A DNA stretch of 57,791 nucleotides from Halobellus sp. Atlit-31R (GTDB lineage: Archaea > Halobacteriota > Halobacteria > Halobacteriales > Haloferacaceae), in contig QPLR01000008.1 of the NCBI GenBank assembly GCA_003665935.1, positions 1 to 57,791 on the forward strand, read 5' to 3'. Made by a program: the position numbers and the translations under genes. The notes under the pieces are model-generated. The model was given only the letters and a program-made list of their open reading frames with translations. It was not told the DNA's origin and did not search any database. Shown here in pieces: positions 1 through 8,908 of this stretch. Each line of letters opens with the position of its first letter. Position 1 is the first letter of the stretch.

Positions 1-2
1 CA

Positions 3-113
3 CCACCGCCACTGCTGGAGCGGCTGATCGAAGATGCACAGAAGATCCACAAACAACGACCGATCTTACAAGAGACGCTCGCTACCGCTACGCAACCGAG
101 GTGTGAGGCCTAA
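3..113 (+). CDS. 3' end of an upstream gene, possibly csc2/cas7 of the type I-D locus (partial)
   Basis: Frame 3 is open from the left edge to a TAA at 111-113 and would encode 36 residues ending QPRCEA, with a helical stretch LLERLIEDAQKIHKQRP. In type I-D loci csc2 (Cas7) commonly precedes csc1, so this is the expected place for its C-terminus. I do not recognise the sequence itself, so the assignment rests on position only. A 20-codon frame-1 ORF (124-186) lies between this stop and csc1; it looks like chance or an untranslated leader. Confidence 0.35.
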   Translation, partial: PPPLLERLIEDAQKIHKQRPILQETLATATQPRCEA

Positions 114-211
114 CTAAAGACCAATGCTGTACGAACTGTTCCAGCAGGACACGGGCAACGCCCGCGAGAACATCCCCGAAACATAGCGGTCGGAGTTTCA
201 GTACTCGAACT

Positions 212-982
212 ATGTCGACCGACACACACTACGATTCGGTGCAAGCTCACACGTACGAGGCGACACTGTACGGACCGCTATTCTACGCAAGTGAGGAGGG
301 AAGCGTCATCCGGACAGATCCGACGATCGCCGCGACAGCGCTCACTCACGCGATCGGATACAACTACTACGACCTGACGAAGCGGTATCTCCTGACGAAC
401 CAGGAAACGGTCGAGCCCTCCTACGATCATCTCCTCTCTCTACCGTTCGTGGTCAGCGAGATGACGCCGGTATCCGACCAGCTCGAAGCCAACGAACGGA
501 CCTTCCGAACAGTGTCGTATGCGACTGAGCGGACAGTCGTGTCGTCGGACACAAACGTCGGGGAGTTCCTTACCGGAGCGAAGAGCCCCGTGCCACGGAG
601 CTTCGAGGGCAGCAATGCCGGCTGGCACAAAGTCCGAGAGTACGTCGGGATCTCACCGGATACAGACGGCAGTGAACCGACGTTCCGCTTCACTATGTGG
701 ACGCCCCAGGACTCCGAACCGCCAGAGAGCCTCGGGCTCCGCGTCGGGATCAAGCGCACTGGTGAACTCCGCGCCGAGCGGACCGAGACAGCGGCGGAGT
801 CGGTATCGTTGAATCAATTCCTGCTACAGTCTGTCTACGATCTCTCTGAAGAGCAGATCAGTGACCTCCTCCGCCACGCCGACTCCTATGAGAGAGGGAC
901 CGACGTCCGGACGTGTCGATTTAGGGGTGTCGACAGACAGTGGGCCGAAGAGACGATCGTCCCCCAGATGCTCGCAGCCTGA
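212..982 (+). CDS. csc1: Type I-D CRISPR-associated protein Csc1 (Cas5d)
   Basis: A 256-residue protein. Its N-terminal part (YEATLYGPLFYASEEG, then DPTIAATALTHAIGY) matches the Csc1 pattern of a short strand, a 'phe-tyr-ala' turn and an 'ALtyAlGl' helix. Csc1 is the Cas5-group RAMP subunit of the type I-D Cascade and binds the 5' handle of the crRNA. It is followed by an HD-less Cas3 helicase, then cas4-cas1-cas2, as expected for I-D. ATG 212 is the first start after the upstream stop codons. The I-B Cas5 family is the main alternative, but the HD-less Cas3 downstream argues against it. Confidence 0.82.
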   Translation: MSTDTHYDSVQAHTYEATLYGPLFYASEEGSVIRTDPTIAATALTHAIGYNYYDLTKRYLLTNQETVEPSYDHLLSLPFVVSEMTPVSDQLEANERTFRTVSYATERTVVSSDTNVGEFLTGAKSPVPRSFEGSNAGWHKVREYVGISPDTDGSEPTFRFTMWTPQDSEPPESLGLRVGIKRTGELRAERTETAAESVSLNQFLLQSVYDLSEEQISDLLRHADSYERGTDVRTCRFRGVDRQWAEETIVPQMLAA

Positions 983-1032
983 CGAACAGCCCGAGAACCA
1001 CCATACAGAGCAAACATCCAGAGGATTCGACA

Positions 1033-3117
1033 GTGAGAGGAAAAAACGACGCGGACTCACCGGCGGACCAGTACTTCGTCGGCGGTGCTGGTCTCCCATC
1101 GACACTGCCCGGTCACGAGTTCCCGTACCCGGCCGCTCGACGGTTCCAGCGAAGTGCGCTGGAATGGATCAACAGTGACGGCGACGTGCCTCCAGTGAGC
1201 GCGATTGCCGCGCCGACCGGAGGCGGAAAGACCGCTGTGATCGCCGCGTTGGCCGAGTGGGCGGAGTCCGGAATCATCTGCACGTACCCGACGAACGCAC
1301 TCGTCGAAGCACAGGCGAACGCACTCGAGGAGATTGATTACTACAACTTCAGCGTCCAGACGGTGTCGGGGCGGACGCTATCTGGTAGCGGAGCAGTTCG
1401 GAGCCAAGAGCTAACTGATATTGCTCAGACCTCCGACGGCGTCATCGTAACGAATCCCGACGTCCTGCAGGCGATACTACAGGGAGCGTACTTCTCGCCA
1501 GGGAAACGGGTCGTCACGTTCTTCGAGCAGTTCGACGCGGCAGTGTTCGACGAGTTCCACTACTACGACCCGCTCGCAGCGAGCGGGTTGCTGATGCAGA
1601 TCCGGGCACTTGCACAGCGTGGGCAGTATCTGGACCGGAGTGGAGAGACGCGGCTGCCGCGCTTCCTACTGACGTCCGCAACGCCCGACGAGGAGTTCGT
1701 CACCTCAGTTACAGAAGACTTCGGGATCGATGCACAGATCATCCGATCGCGGCTCGTGTCTCTAGACCTTGCAGATCCAGCGCCGAGGCGGGTTCCAGCA
1801 CCTAACGCAGAGCTGATATACACGCCTGCTGGGGCTCCCTGTGCGTCGGTCGACCGAACGGCCGAACTCCCCGATGGGATCCCGGACCCAGCCGTATTGA
1901 CCGGCGACGTCCCGGACGGCGTCTCCCGGTTCCGCTCGCCGATGGTCGTAAATCGATGGTCAGACTGGATTGGCGACTCTTTCGACAGGATCGCAGAGAC
2001 GCTGAAACACGCTCAATCCGAGTGGGAAGTCGGAGACGAACCCCTCGCAGCGGTCGTGTTCAACTCCGCAGCGCGGAGCAACGCGTTCGACCAATACCTC
2101 TACCAGTCGTGGCCCGATCTCGCAGCGGTCACTCGTAAGGACAACGGCTACGATACGAATGCAGACTCGAAGCGTACGCCAGAGGGGCAGTACGCAGTCC
2201 TCAACACGACGAGCAAGGGAGAAGTGGGGCTGGACTTCGATCTCGAACGGCTCATCGTGTCGACGCCACGAACGGCTACAGCGCTGATCCAACGAATCGG
2301 ACGTGCGGCCCGACGGTCACCGGCGACGGTCGACATCTACGGTTTAGACGATCCGACGTGGCCGCCTGTCCAGTCGTACGCCGGATTCCTTGCCCGGATT
2401 CTCGAGGAGCTTCCGAACCCGGCGACGTCCCGCCGGCGGCTCCGAGAACTCGCGGGAATGCGAGCGGCTCGGGCCATCCAGAAGCAGATTGCCGATCCGA
2501 CGTACGATCCGGACCTCGAGGTCGACTTCGAGTCGATTCCAGGCCGCCAGCGGTGGAAGACGTTTCTCCGCAATCTTGAGGCCGCGACCGATGCACTGGA
2601 CGGCGGATTGGGTGCGCCGACCGTCGACGCGAACGGTCGGCGTGCGATCTTAGCGGCACAGGAGGCTGCCGAGGGGTTAGATGCCCTCAGGGGCCGGTCG
2701 GTCAAACAGGAGATCAGTTATCCCACCGGTGGTGGACAGGAGGTAACGGAGTACGATATCACACGGGCACTTCGCCACTATCCGATCGCAGGGGTGCAGT
2801 CCGACGGCGTCATTCGGCTGGGCGACGAGACGCCGACAGGAGCGCTCTCGGCTGCCTATCCCGGCGAACCTTTCGGTGGAGTCGACCTCAGGAAGGGGAG
2901 CCACACTATCGAGAACCAACTCACGGACGCATACTGTACTGCTGCATCCGAGGGTGACTTCCGACAAGTCGACGTCGATAGCGACGTTCTCGAATACTTC
3001 TTCAGAGTGATCTCACTCCAGCAGGCGTTGCTCCCGACGCACGTCGACGCTGGACGGTATCGGCTCGGGATAGACCAAGAGCACGGGAAAGTAGAACGCG
3101 TCGATGACACCAGATAG
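1033..3117 (+). CDS. cas3: Type I-D CRISPR helicase Cas3' (no HD domain)
   Basis: A 694-residue superfamily-2 helicase. Visible motifs: Walker A APTGGGKT (about 60-68), DEFH box (173-176), motif III LLTSATP (212-218) and motif VI QRIGRAAR (420-427). No HD-nuclease domain is present at either end. This is the type I-D arrangement, in which the HD nuclease is on Cas10d and Cas3' only unwinds target DNA. An in-frame GTG at 940 would extend it over csc1; I chose GTG 1033 because a GAGGA motif lies 7 bases upstream and it avoids a 43-base overlap. Its 3' end overlaps cas4 by 14 bases, so the two are translationally linked. Confidence 0.85.
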   Translation: MRGKNDADSPADQYFVGGAGLPSTLPGHEFPYPAARRFQRSALEWINSDGDVPPVSAIAAPTGGGKTAVIAALAEWAESGIICTYPTNALVEAQANALEEIDYYNFSVQTVSGRTLSGSGAVRSQELTDIAQTSDGVIVTNPDVLQAILQGAYFSPGKRVVTFFEQFDAAVFDEFHYYDPLAASGLLMQIRALAQRGQYLDRSGETRLPRFLLTSATPDEEFVTSVTEDFGIDAQIIRSRLVSLDLADPAPRRVPAPNAELIYTPAGAPCASVDRTAELPDGIPDPAVLTGDVPDGVSRFRSPMVVNRWSDWIGDSFDRIAETLKHAQSEWEVGDEPLAAVVFNSAARSNAFDQYLYQSWPDLAAVTRKDNGYDTNADSKRTPEGQYAVLNTTSKGEVGLDFDLERLIVSTPRTATALIQRIGRAARRSPATVDIYGLDDPTWPPVQSYAGFLARILEELPNPATSRRRLRELAGMRAARAIQKQIADPTYDPDLEVDFESIPGRQRWKTFLRNLEAATDALDGGLGAPTVDANGRRAILAAQEAAEGLDALRGRSVKQEISYPTGGGQEVTEYDITRALRHYPIAGVQSDGVIRLGDETPTGALSAAYPGEPFGGVDLRKGSHTIENQLTDAYCTAASEGDFRQVDVDSDVLEYFFRVISLQQALLPTHVDAGRYRLGIDQEHGKVERVDDTR

Positions 3118-3739
3118 TACTCTGACAGGACAACTGGTACCAGTTGCAGCACTGAGCCAGTATCTATACTGTCCGCGTCGGTACTGGTACTACCGGTTTT
3201 TTGACCCGGACGATCGGTCTGCCGATCTTATCGAGGGAAATCGAAAGCACGAGAGACAAGCTCGCAGGCCTGACTGGGTTCGGGAACGGTACCTCCGTTC
3301 GGAGCAACTCGGACTTCACGGCCGGGTGGATGTTATGGAGAACGCCTCCGAGGGAGAGAGTCGTGTGGTTCCGGTCGAGCGGAAGCGAGCATCCAGCGGT
3401 CAGGTGTACTGGAACGACGAGATCCAAGTAACCGCCTACGGACTCCTGATCGAAGCAACGTTAGATGGAGTCGACGAGCTCGATTACGGCATCGTCTATC
3501 TCTACGAGACGGACGAACGGCACCGGATCGAGTTCAGTTCGGACCGCCGGCAGGCTGTTCACGACGTTCGAGAGGAGATTCACCAACTGGAGCCAGACAC
3601 ACCGCCGTCGCCGGTGACAAATCGGAACAAGTGCTCGGGCTGCTCCGTCCGCCACTACTGTCAGCCTGAAACGGAAACACACCTCAACAACAGCAACGGG
3701 TGGCTCACGTCGGTCGTCGATGGAGGTGATCGGGAGTGA
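3104..3739 (+). CDS. cas4: CRISPR-associated exonuclease Cas4
   Basis: A 211-residue RecB-family nuclease. Iron-sulfur cysteines are C23 (YCPRRYW) and a C-terminal cluster C177, C180, C186 (KCSGCSVRHYC). The nuclease core shows H49, D76 (GRVDVM), E92-x-K94 (VERKR) and Q108/Y112. Cas4 trims prespacers and sets PAM-dependent orientation during adaptation with Cas1-Cas2. The gene overlaps cas3' upstream and cas1 downstream by four bases (GTGA), so cas4-cas1-cas2 form one adaptation unit. Confidence 0.93.
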   Translation: MTPDSTLTGQLVPVAALSQYLYCPRRYWYYRFFDPDDRSADLIEGNRKHERQARRPDWVRERYLRSEQLGLHGRVDVMENASEGESRVVPVERKRASSGQVYWNDEIQVTAYGLLIEATLDGVDELDYGIVYLYETDERHRIEFSSDRRQAVHDVREEIHQLEPDTPPSPVTNRNKCSGCSVRHYCQPETETHLNNSNGWLTSVVDGGDRE

Positions 3740-4773
3740 GCTCCACACCTAACTCAGATCCTCGTCCACCTATCGACGATCGGGTTCTGTACGTCACTAC
3801 GCAGGGGAGCCAGGTTGGTGTACGAGAGAACCAGTACGTCGTTCGAGACGTGAGCGGGTCCAACGAGACAGGATCGGGTCCAGAGACCATCGGCAGCTAC
3901 CCGGTGAAGAAAATAGAGACGATCAACGTCTTCGGTCGTGGCGTCGACGTGACCTCGGGGACGATCGCGGCTGCTGCAAACCACGACACACCGATCAACT
4001 TCTTCACGATGCACGGGCGGCACAGGGGCCACTTCAGGCCCGACGACACGTCCGTCGCTGTGCTGCACACCCAGCAGCATACACTCGATAGCGACACCAG
4101 ATTGGAAATTGCCAAGCGCTTGGTACTCGGGAAGGTAGTGAACGCTCACCGGTACGTGAAGAGAAAGACGGTAGCAGTCGACGATGCCTCACCGCTTGCG
4201 ACAGCTCCGCGGCGGATTCAGACTGCAGATTCTGCGGAGGAACTCCGGGGCATCGAAGGTGAGACAGCGCGGCAGTACTTCGGGCTGTACGAGCAAACGC
4301 TGAGAGACGGGTGGTCGATGGATGGCCGGTCGCGACGCCCGCCGGGGGATCACGTCAACAGCCTCCTGTCACTCACGTACACCTTCCTGCGAAACGAGTG
4401 CGAAGGAGCACTTCGGCAGGTGAATCTGGATCCGTACGTCGGCGTCTTCCACCAGATGCGCCACGGACGTCCGGCGCTGGCGCTCGACTTGATCGAGGAG
4501 TTTCGACGCGCGTTCGCGGATCCGTTCGTCGCCCGTCTGATCAATCGACGCGTTGTCTCTCACGACGACTTTACCGAGGAGAATCAACTCACCGACGACG
4601 CCTTCGATCGATATCTCTCCAAGTTCGAGTCGTATATGTCCGAAGAGCTCTCCCACGAGCGTCTGAACCGAGTGCTGACCCGGCGAGGGGTCATCAGGCT
4701 ACAGGCGAATCTGCTGCGGAAGCGTGTGACGGGCGAAATCGACGAGTATCCGCCGTTCGAGGTCGATCGATGA
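3736..4773 (+). CDS. cas1: CRISPR integrase Cas1
   Basis: A 345-residue Cas1. The N-terminal beta domain contains the SGTIAAAANHDTPINFF segment typical of the family. Metal-ligand residues are E174 (IEGETARQYF), H239 (GVFHQ) and D251 with E254/E255 (LALDLIEEFR). It inserts new spacers at the leader end together with Cas2. It starts at a GTG that overlaps the cas4 stop, and its own TGA overlaps the cas2 ATG (ATGA). The catalytic set looks complete, so the protein should be active. Confidence 0.95.
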   Translation: MSSTPNSDPRPPIDDRVLYVTTQGSQVGVRENQYVVRDVSGSNETGSGPETIGSYPVKKIETINVFGRGVDVTSGTIAAAANHDTPINFFTMHGRHRGHFRPDDTSVAVLHTQQHTLDSDTRLEIAKRLVLGKVVNAHRYVKRKTVAVDDASPLATAPRRIQTADSAEELRGIEGETARQYFGLYEQTLRDGWSMDGRSRRPPGDHVNSLLSLTYTFLRNECEGALRQVNLDPYVGVFHQMRHGRPALALDLIEEFRRAFADPFVARLINRRVVSHDDFTEENQLTDDAFDRYLSKFESYMSEELSHERLNRVLTRRGVIRLQANLLRKRVTGEIDEYPPFEVDR

Positions 4774-5051
4774 GCGAGACCCGACGCTACGTCGTCGCGT
4801 ACGACATCACTGAAGATTCGTTGCGGCGGCGAATCCGTGCAGCGTGTCGTGCGTACGGTGGTCGGCGGCAGTACAGTCTCTTCGAGATGTACCTGAGTGA
4901 ACGCGAGCGCGCAGAGCTCATCACGGATCTCACAGATCTACTTGCGCAACGTGACGAGTACGCATCGGTGAAGGTCTACTCCGTTGGACCACCGGATCGA
5001 GATGCGACGCTCGGAGAGACTCCAGCAGAGAATCCGGAAAATGTTGTCTGA
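4770..5051 (+). CDS. cas2: CRISPR-associated endonuclease-like protein Cas2
   Basis: A 93-residue protein beginning MSETRRYVVAYDITED. The ferredoxin-like first strand carries the conserved Asp (D12), and the second half has the RRQYSLFEMYLSE segment of Cas2. The ATG overlaps the cas1 stop. A longer in-frame ORF starting at 4311 exists but runs inside cas1 and has no Cas2-like N-terminal extension, so it is rejected as the start. Cas2 is the structural partner of Cas1 in spacer integration. The leader and array begin 111 bases downstream. Confidence 0.93.
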   Translation: MSETRRYVVAYDITEDSLRRRIRAACRAYGGRRQYSLFEMYLSERERAELITDLTDLLAQRDEYASVKVYSVGPPDRDATLGETPAENPENVV

Positions 5052-5162
5052 AAACTGGTCGACCGTTATAGTATCTGTAAATAGCCCCCATCCACGAGCT
5101 CAACCCGCGATCAGACGGATAGGAAAGGAATTAAACAGCCTCTCGACGAATATGAGGGTGCT
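5052..5162 (+). promoter_or_regulatory. CRISPR leader
   Basis: This 111-base non-coding stretch lies between the cas2 stop and repeat 1. It is more A+T rich than its surroundings and has a TATA-like GTTATAGTATC near its start. The repeats end in ATTGAAAC, the usual crRNA 5' handle, so transcription runs rightward and this is the leader side, where Cas1-Cas2 would add spacers. Confidence 0.7.
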
Positions 5163-8117
5163 GTCGGACCGACGAGAAAGCTCAGCAGGGATTGAAACGG
5201 CCGTCCGTAGCGTATCGCCCCCGTCGGCCACCGTCGTCGGACCGACGAGAAAGCTCAGCAGGGATTGAAACCCGGTTGCCGAGCTGATTGAAGCGGGTCA
5301 TCGCACCCTGTCGGACCGACGAGAAAGCTCAGCAGGGATTGAAACCAGCAATTACGGCAGCGAGAGCACGGCCGACGGGTCGGACCGACGAGAAAGCTCA
5401 GCAGGGATTGAAACTCGACCGCGCGCCCGCGTTCGAGTTTGACGTGCCAGGTCGGACCGACGAGAAAGCTCAGCAGGGATTGAAACTATCGCCTATGCTG
5501 TTTAAGTCGTGGTCGCCCGTATGTCGGACCGACGAGAAAGCTCAGCAGGGATTGAAACATCATCGTCCCGCACGCCACGGGCGAGCTGGCGCTGGGTCGG
5601 ACCGACGAGAAAGCTCAGCAGGGATTGAAACGTTGGCGCGCTCAACCGGCGGCTCGTCGAGCTGCAGGTCGGACCGACGAGAAAGCTCAGCAGGGATTGA
5701 AACACCTCGCTCGTCGGCGTCGTCGGCATCGGCTGGCTGGTCGGACCGACGAGAAAGCTCAGCAGGGATTGAAACGCGCCACTCCGTTGTGTCCTCCGCG
5801 TGGTGACGATGTCGGACCGACGAGAAAGCTCAGCAGGGATTGAAACGGGTCTTTACCGGCGGTCGCGAGCGACGGGAAGGAGATGGTCGGACCGACGAGA
5901 AAGCTCAGCAGGGATTGAAACTTTTCCAATCCGGGTGAAGCAATGAACAAAGCCCAAGAGTCGGACCGACGAGAAAGCTCAGCAGGGATTGAAACGCCGC
6001 GCCGTCCGCCTCGATCGTGACCTGCTCGATGTCGGACCGACGAGAAAGCTCAGCAGGGATTGAAACGTATCCACGCTGACCGTCGGATTCGGCGCCTCGC
6101 CGTCGGACCGACGAGAAAGCTCAGCAGGGATTGAAACCTCGGCGGTCTTGTCCGACAGCCGGTGCCAGACCGGGTCGGACCGACGAGAAAGCTCAGCAGG
6201 GATTGAAACCGCGCTCCCAGCGATCGGGTGGTACGCGGCTGATGGTCGGACCGACGAGAAAGCTCAGCAGGGATTGAAACTTCGTAACCGAGCCATTCGT
6301 TGTCCCTCAGTGCCTCGTCGGACCGACGAGAAAGCTCAGCAGGGATTGAAACGTCGGGCTCGTTCGGCTGCTCGCCGCCATCGGGCCGTCGGACCGACGA
6401 GAAAGCTCAGCAGGGATTGAAACGGCTACCCCGTGTTGGATCGCTAGCCGCATCGCCCAGTCGGACCGACGAGAAAGCTCAGCAGGGATTGAAACGACTT
6501 CGCTCATCGCTTATCACCTCGAGCGATCACGTCGGACCGACGAGAAAGCTCAGCAGGGATTGAAACTTTCTCGGGGCAGACATTGCTGCTGCAGGTGCAA
6601 ACGGTCGGACCGACGAGAAAGCTCAGCAGGGATTGAAACGCCGAAGCCGCGCTCCGAGAAACTCTCGGCGTCGACGGTCGGACCGACGAGAAAGCTCAGC
6701 AGGGATTGAAACATCTTTACCGTCGTGCCCGCCACAGTCACGAACCTCGCGTCGGACCGACGAGAAAGCTCAGCAGGGATTGAAACATCCCTTGTACTCC
6801 ATTCGCGTCTCCATCTCCGAAAACGTCGGACCGACGAGAAAGCTCAGCAGGGATTGAAACCATCCGAAGCTCAATCTGCGACGCGCTTCGACGAGCCTCG
6901 TCGGACCGACGAGAAAGCTCAGCAGGGATTGAAACGAGCGACCCGAGCGTGAACGTAGCGGCCGTCCGCGGGTCGGACCGACGAGAAAGCTCAGCAGGGA
7001 TTGAAACCGAATGAGCGCCGATCGCCCCGCCGCGCCGACCGTCGAGTCGGACCGACGAGAAAGCTCAGCAGGGATTGAAACGCATATCGAGAAGGGTTTT
7101 CCCTGATAGGGACCGTTTCAATGCCGGTCGGACCGACGAGAAAGCTCAGCAGGGATTGAAACGAAACCCGCGCCGGCATCGAGGTCGCGCCGCCGCAAGT
7201 CGGACCGACGAGAAAGCTCAGCAGGGATTGAAACCAACTGTAGAGGACGAAACTGGTTCAAATAACGGTACAGTCGGACCGACGAGAAAGCTCAGCAGGG
7301 ATTGAAACGATGCCGCCACCGTCGACCACCCGCAGACTGTCGGCGTCGGACCGACGAGAAAGCTCAGCAGGGATTGAAACCACTGATATTTTTATTCTGC
7401 AAGGTGACGACAAGAAGGACAGTCGGACCGACGAGAAAGCTCAGCAGGGATTGAAACTCCTGCCCGGTGTCGGTGGGCGTGTCTTGGCGCACGTGTCGGA
7501 CCGACGAGAAAGCTCAGCAGGGATTGAAACAGCCTCGACGGCGTCCCGCTCGACGAACAGCTCGTCGTCGGACCGACGAGAAAGCTCAGCAGGGATTGAA
7601 ACCCATCGGACTCAAAGAGGCCGACTTCCGACACGCCGGTCTGTCGGACCGACGAGAAAGCTCAGCAGGGATTGAAACGACAGTGACACTGAACCGCTGA
7701 TCGGCCGGCAGCCGTCGGACCGACGAGAAAGCTCAGCAGGGATTGAAACTGTGAGATCGCCGAGCGGTTCGAGCCCGGCTCGTTCGAGTCGGACCGACGA
7801 GAAAGCTCAGCAGGGATTGAAACAGTCAGCAGGCGTTCGCGGGCGCGTCCCGATCGGCGTCGGACCGACGAGAAAGCTCAGCAGGGATTGAAACGTGGCA
7901 AGTAGCCCGAAGGAAGTGCTCGCACCAGTAGTCGGACCGACGAGAAAGCTCAGCAGGGATTGAAACTTGTGAGTTTCACACCTTGGCATTGGTCCTCCGT
8001 TTGATAACGTCGGACCGATGAGAAAGCTCAGCAGGGATTGAAATTACGTCTGTGCGCGAACCAGCCCCCGCGCCGGCGAGTGTCGGACCGACGAGAAAGC
8101 TCAGCAGGGATTGAAAC
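5163..8117 (+). CRISPR. CRISPR array: 41 repeats of 36 bp, 40 spacers
   Basis: The repeat starts GTCGGACCGACGAG and ends CAGGGATTGAAAC. I counted 41 copies by reading, from 5163 to the last at 8082-8117. All look identical except copy 40 (8009-8044), which has C-to-T changes at positions 11 and 36. Spacers run from 33 to 45 bases, most 35-38; the longest is spacer 27 (7082-7126, 45 bases). The terminal ATTGAAAC fits the 8-base crRNA handle. The repeat's only strong dyad is GTCGG-A-CCGAC at its 5' end. The uniform repeats, the neighbouring adaptation genes and the long array suggest it is, or was recently, active. Confidence 0.98.
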
Positions 8118-8254
8118 TCGGTCTCACGGAAAATCCAACAAGGAATTGGGGCATCCTCGTCGAGAAGCCGATACCATAGCTAATTACTCACGGCTCAGGA
8201 GAAAACTCATTGAGCACGCAGCAGGCCAACTCAATTGCTCTTCCAGAGCCCGAT
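8118..8254. other. Array trailer, no gene seen
   Basis: The 137 bases between the last repeat and the 3' end of the leftward winged-helix gene hold no convincing ORF or further repeat fragment. It is the trailer of the CRISPR array and the probable left side of the accessory element. I found no copy of the tRNA-Thr 3' end here that would mark an attachment site. Confidence 0.5.
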
Positions 8255-8575
8255 TTACCCAAACCCGGCCCACCATCCCGGTCGCACAGCGTGCGGCGGC
8301 CGCGGAGCCGGAATCGGCCGACGGAGATCCGCGTCGATGTCGCCTTTCAGATAGAGTCGGCCGATAGTCTGAATCTCGTACATCGACGAGCCCTCACGAG
8401 CTGGCGCGATCAGATCCGCATCGGACAGAACCTCACACCGGTCTGCAATCCGATCCGCCGAGGTAGTAAATCGAAAGTGCTCACTCATCAGCCACGGATC
8501 AGACCACGTCTTGCCATCCAAGTGTTCGAGGATACGTTCGTCGAGCTTGTGCATCCATTCGGCAGATTGGCGCAT
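8255..8575 (-). CDS. Winged-helix protein, PhiH1-repressor-like (second of a tandem pair)
   Basis: A 106-residue protein starting MRQSAEWMHKLDERILEHL. This is the start signature of the haloarchaeal PhiH1-type winged-helix regulators ('M..s..WM...D.rILE.L'), with a recognition-helix region DRIADRCEVLSDADLI and a wing ending YLKGDIDAD. It is a clear paralogue of the gene immediately upstream (3-base gap), with which it is probably cotranscribed. Its last 20 or so residues (RRPIPAPRPPHAVRPGWWAGF) are unlike the paralogue and may be a shifted or decayed tail. DNA binding is inferred. Confidence 0.6.
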   Translation of the reverse strand: MRQSAEWMHKLDERILEHLDGKTWSDPWLMSEHFRFTTSADRIADRCEVLSDADLIAPAREGSSMYEIQTIGRLYLKGDIDADLRRPIPAPRPPHAVRPGWWAGFG

Positions 8576-8578
8576 CAG

Positions 8579-8908
8579 TCAGCTCTCCTGCCCGTTTTCC
8601 TCTTCAGCAGGTGTATGCGTCCCAGCGGTCGCTGCTCCACCGTTCTCGTTAATGTAGACCCAGTTTTCAGTGTCAAGTTCGCCATCAAGATACGCCTCCC
8701 CGTCCTCGGTTATCCGATATACTGCGTTGCCTAAGTGCCGAATAAGTCCTTCTTCAGTGAGTGTCTTGCATCTTCGACCAATGTATGCGTTGGAGTAGCG
8801 TATTGGCCCCTCGTTCTTCATTTCCGTAGGAGAGCCCGTTTCGTTCTCCCGCAGATACTCCAGAATTCGGTCGTCGACGAGGGTCATCCAATCCCCAGAG
8901 TGTCGCAT
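8579..8908 (-). CDS. Winged-helix protein, PhiH1-repressor-like (first of a tandem pair)
   Basis: A 109-residue protein starting MRHSGDWMTLVDDRILEYL, followed by a helix-turn-helix segment (YIGRRCKTLTEEGLI) and a wing (VYRITEDGEAYLDGELD). These regulators are typical of haloarchaeal viruses and plasmids, named after the phage PhiH1 repressor. It is divergent from the orphan operon starting at 9126, with about 200 bases of AT-rich DNA between them, so it could repress that operon and itself. The acidic Ala/Thr/Glu tail is probably disordered. Confidence 0.68.
   Translation of the reverse strand: MRHSGDWMTLVDDRILEYLRENETGSPTEMKNEGPIRYSNAYIGRRCKTLTEEGLIRHLGNAVYRITEDGEAYLDGELDTENWVYINENGGAATAGTHTPAEEENGQES

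Noticed and set aside
124..186. A 20-codon ORF (MLYELFQQDTGNARENIPET) before csc1
   Set aside because: Too short, without ribosome-binding site or overlap with csc1; stop codons in its frame directly upstream exclude it as the end of a longer gene.
4311..4769. N-terminal extension of Cas2 to 246 residues
   Set aside because: The extension lies in another frame of cas1 and the Cas2 fold begins at ATG 4770 with its usual first strand.
5288..7700. Chains of short ORFs on both strands within the array (repeating RTDEKAQQGLK or FQSLLSFLVGPT)
   Set aside because: They are translations of the CRISPR repeat, not genes.
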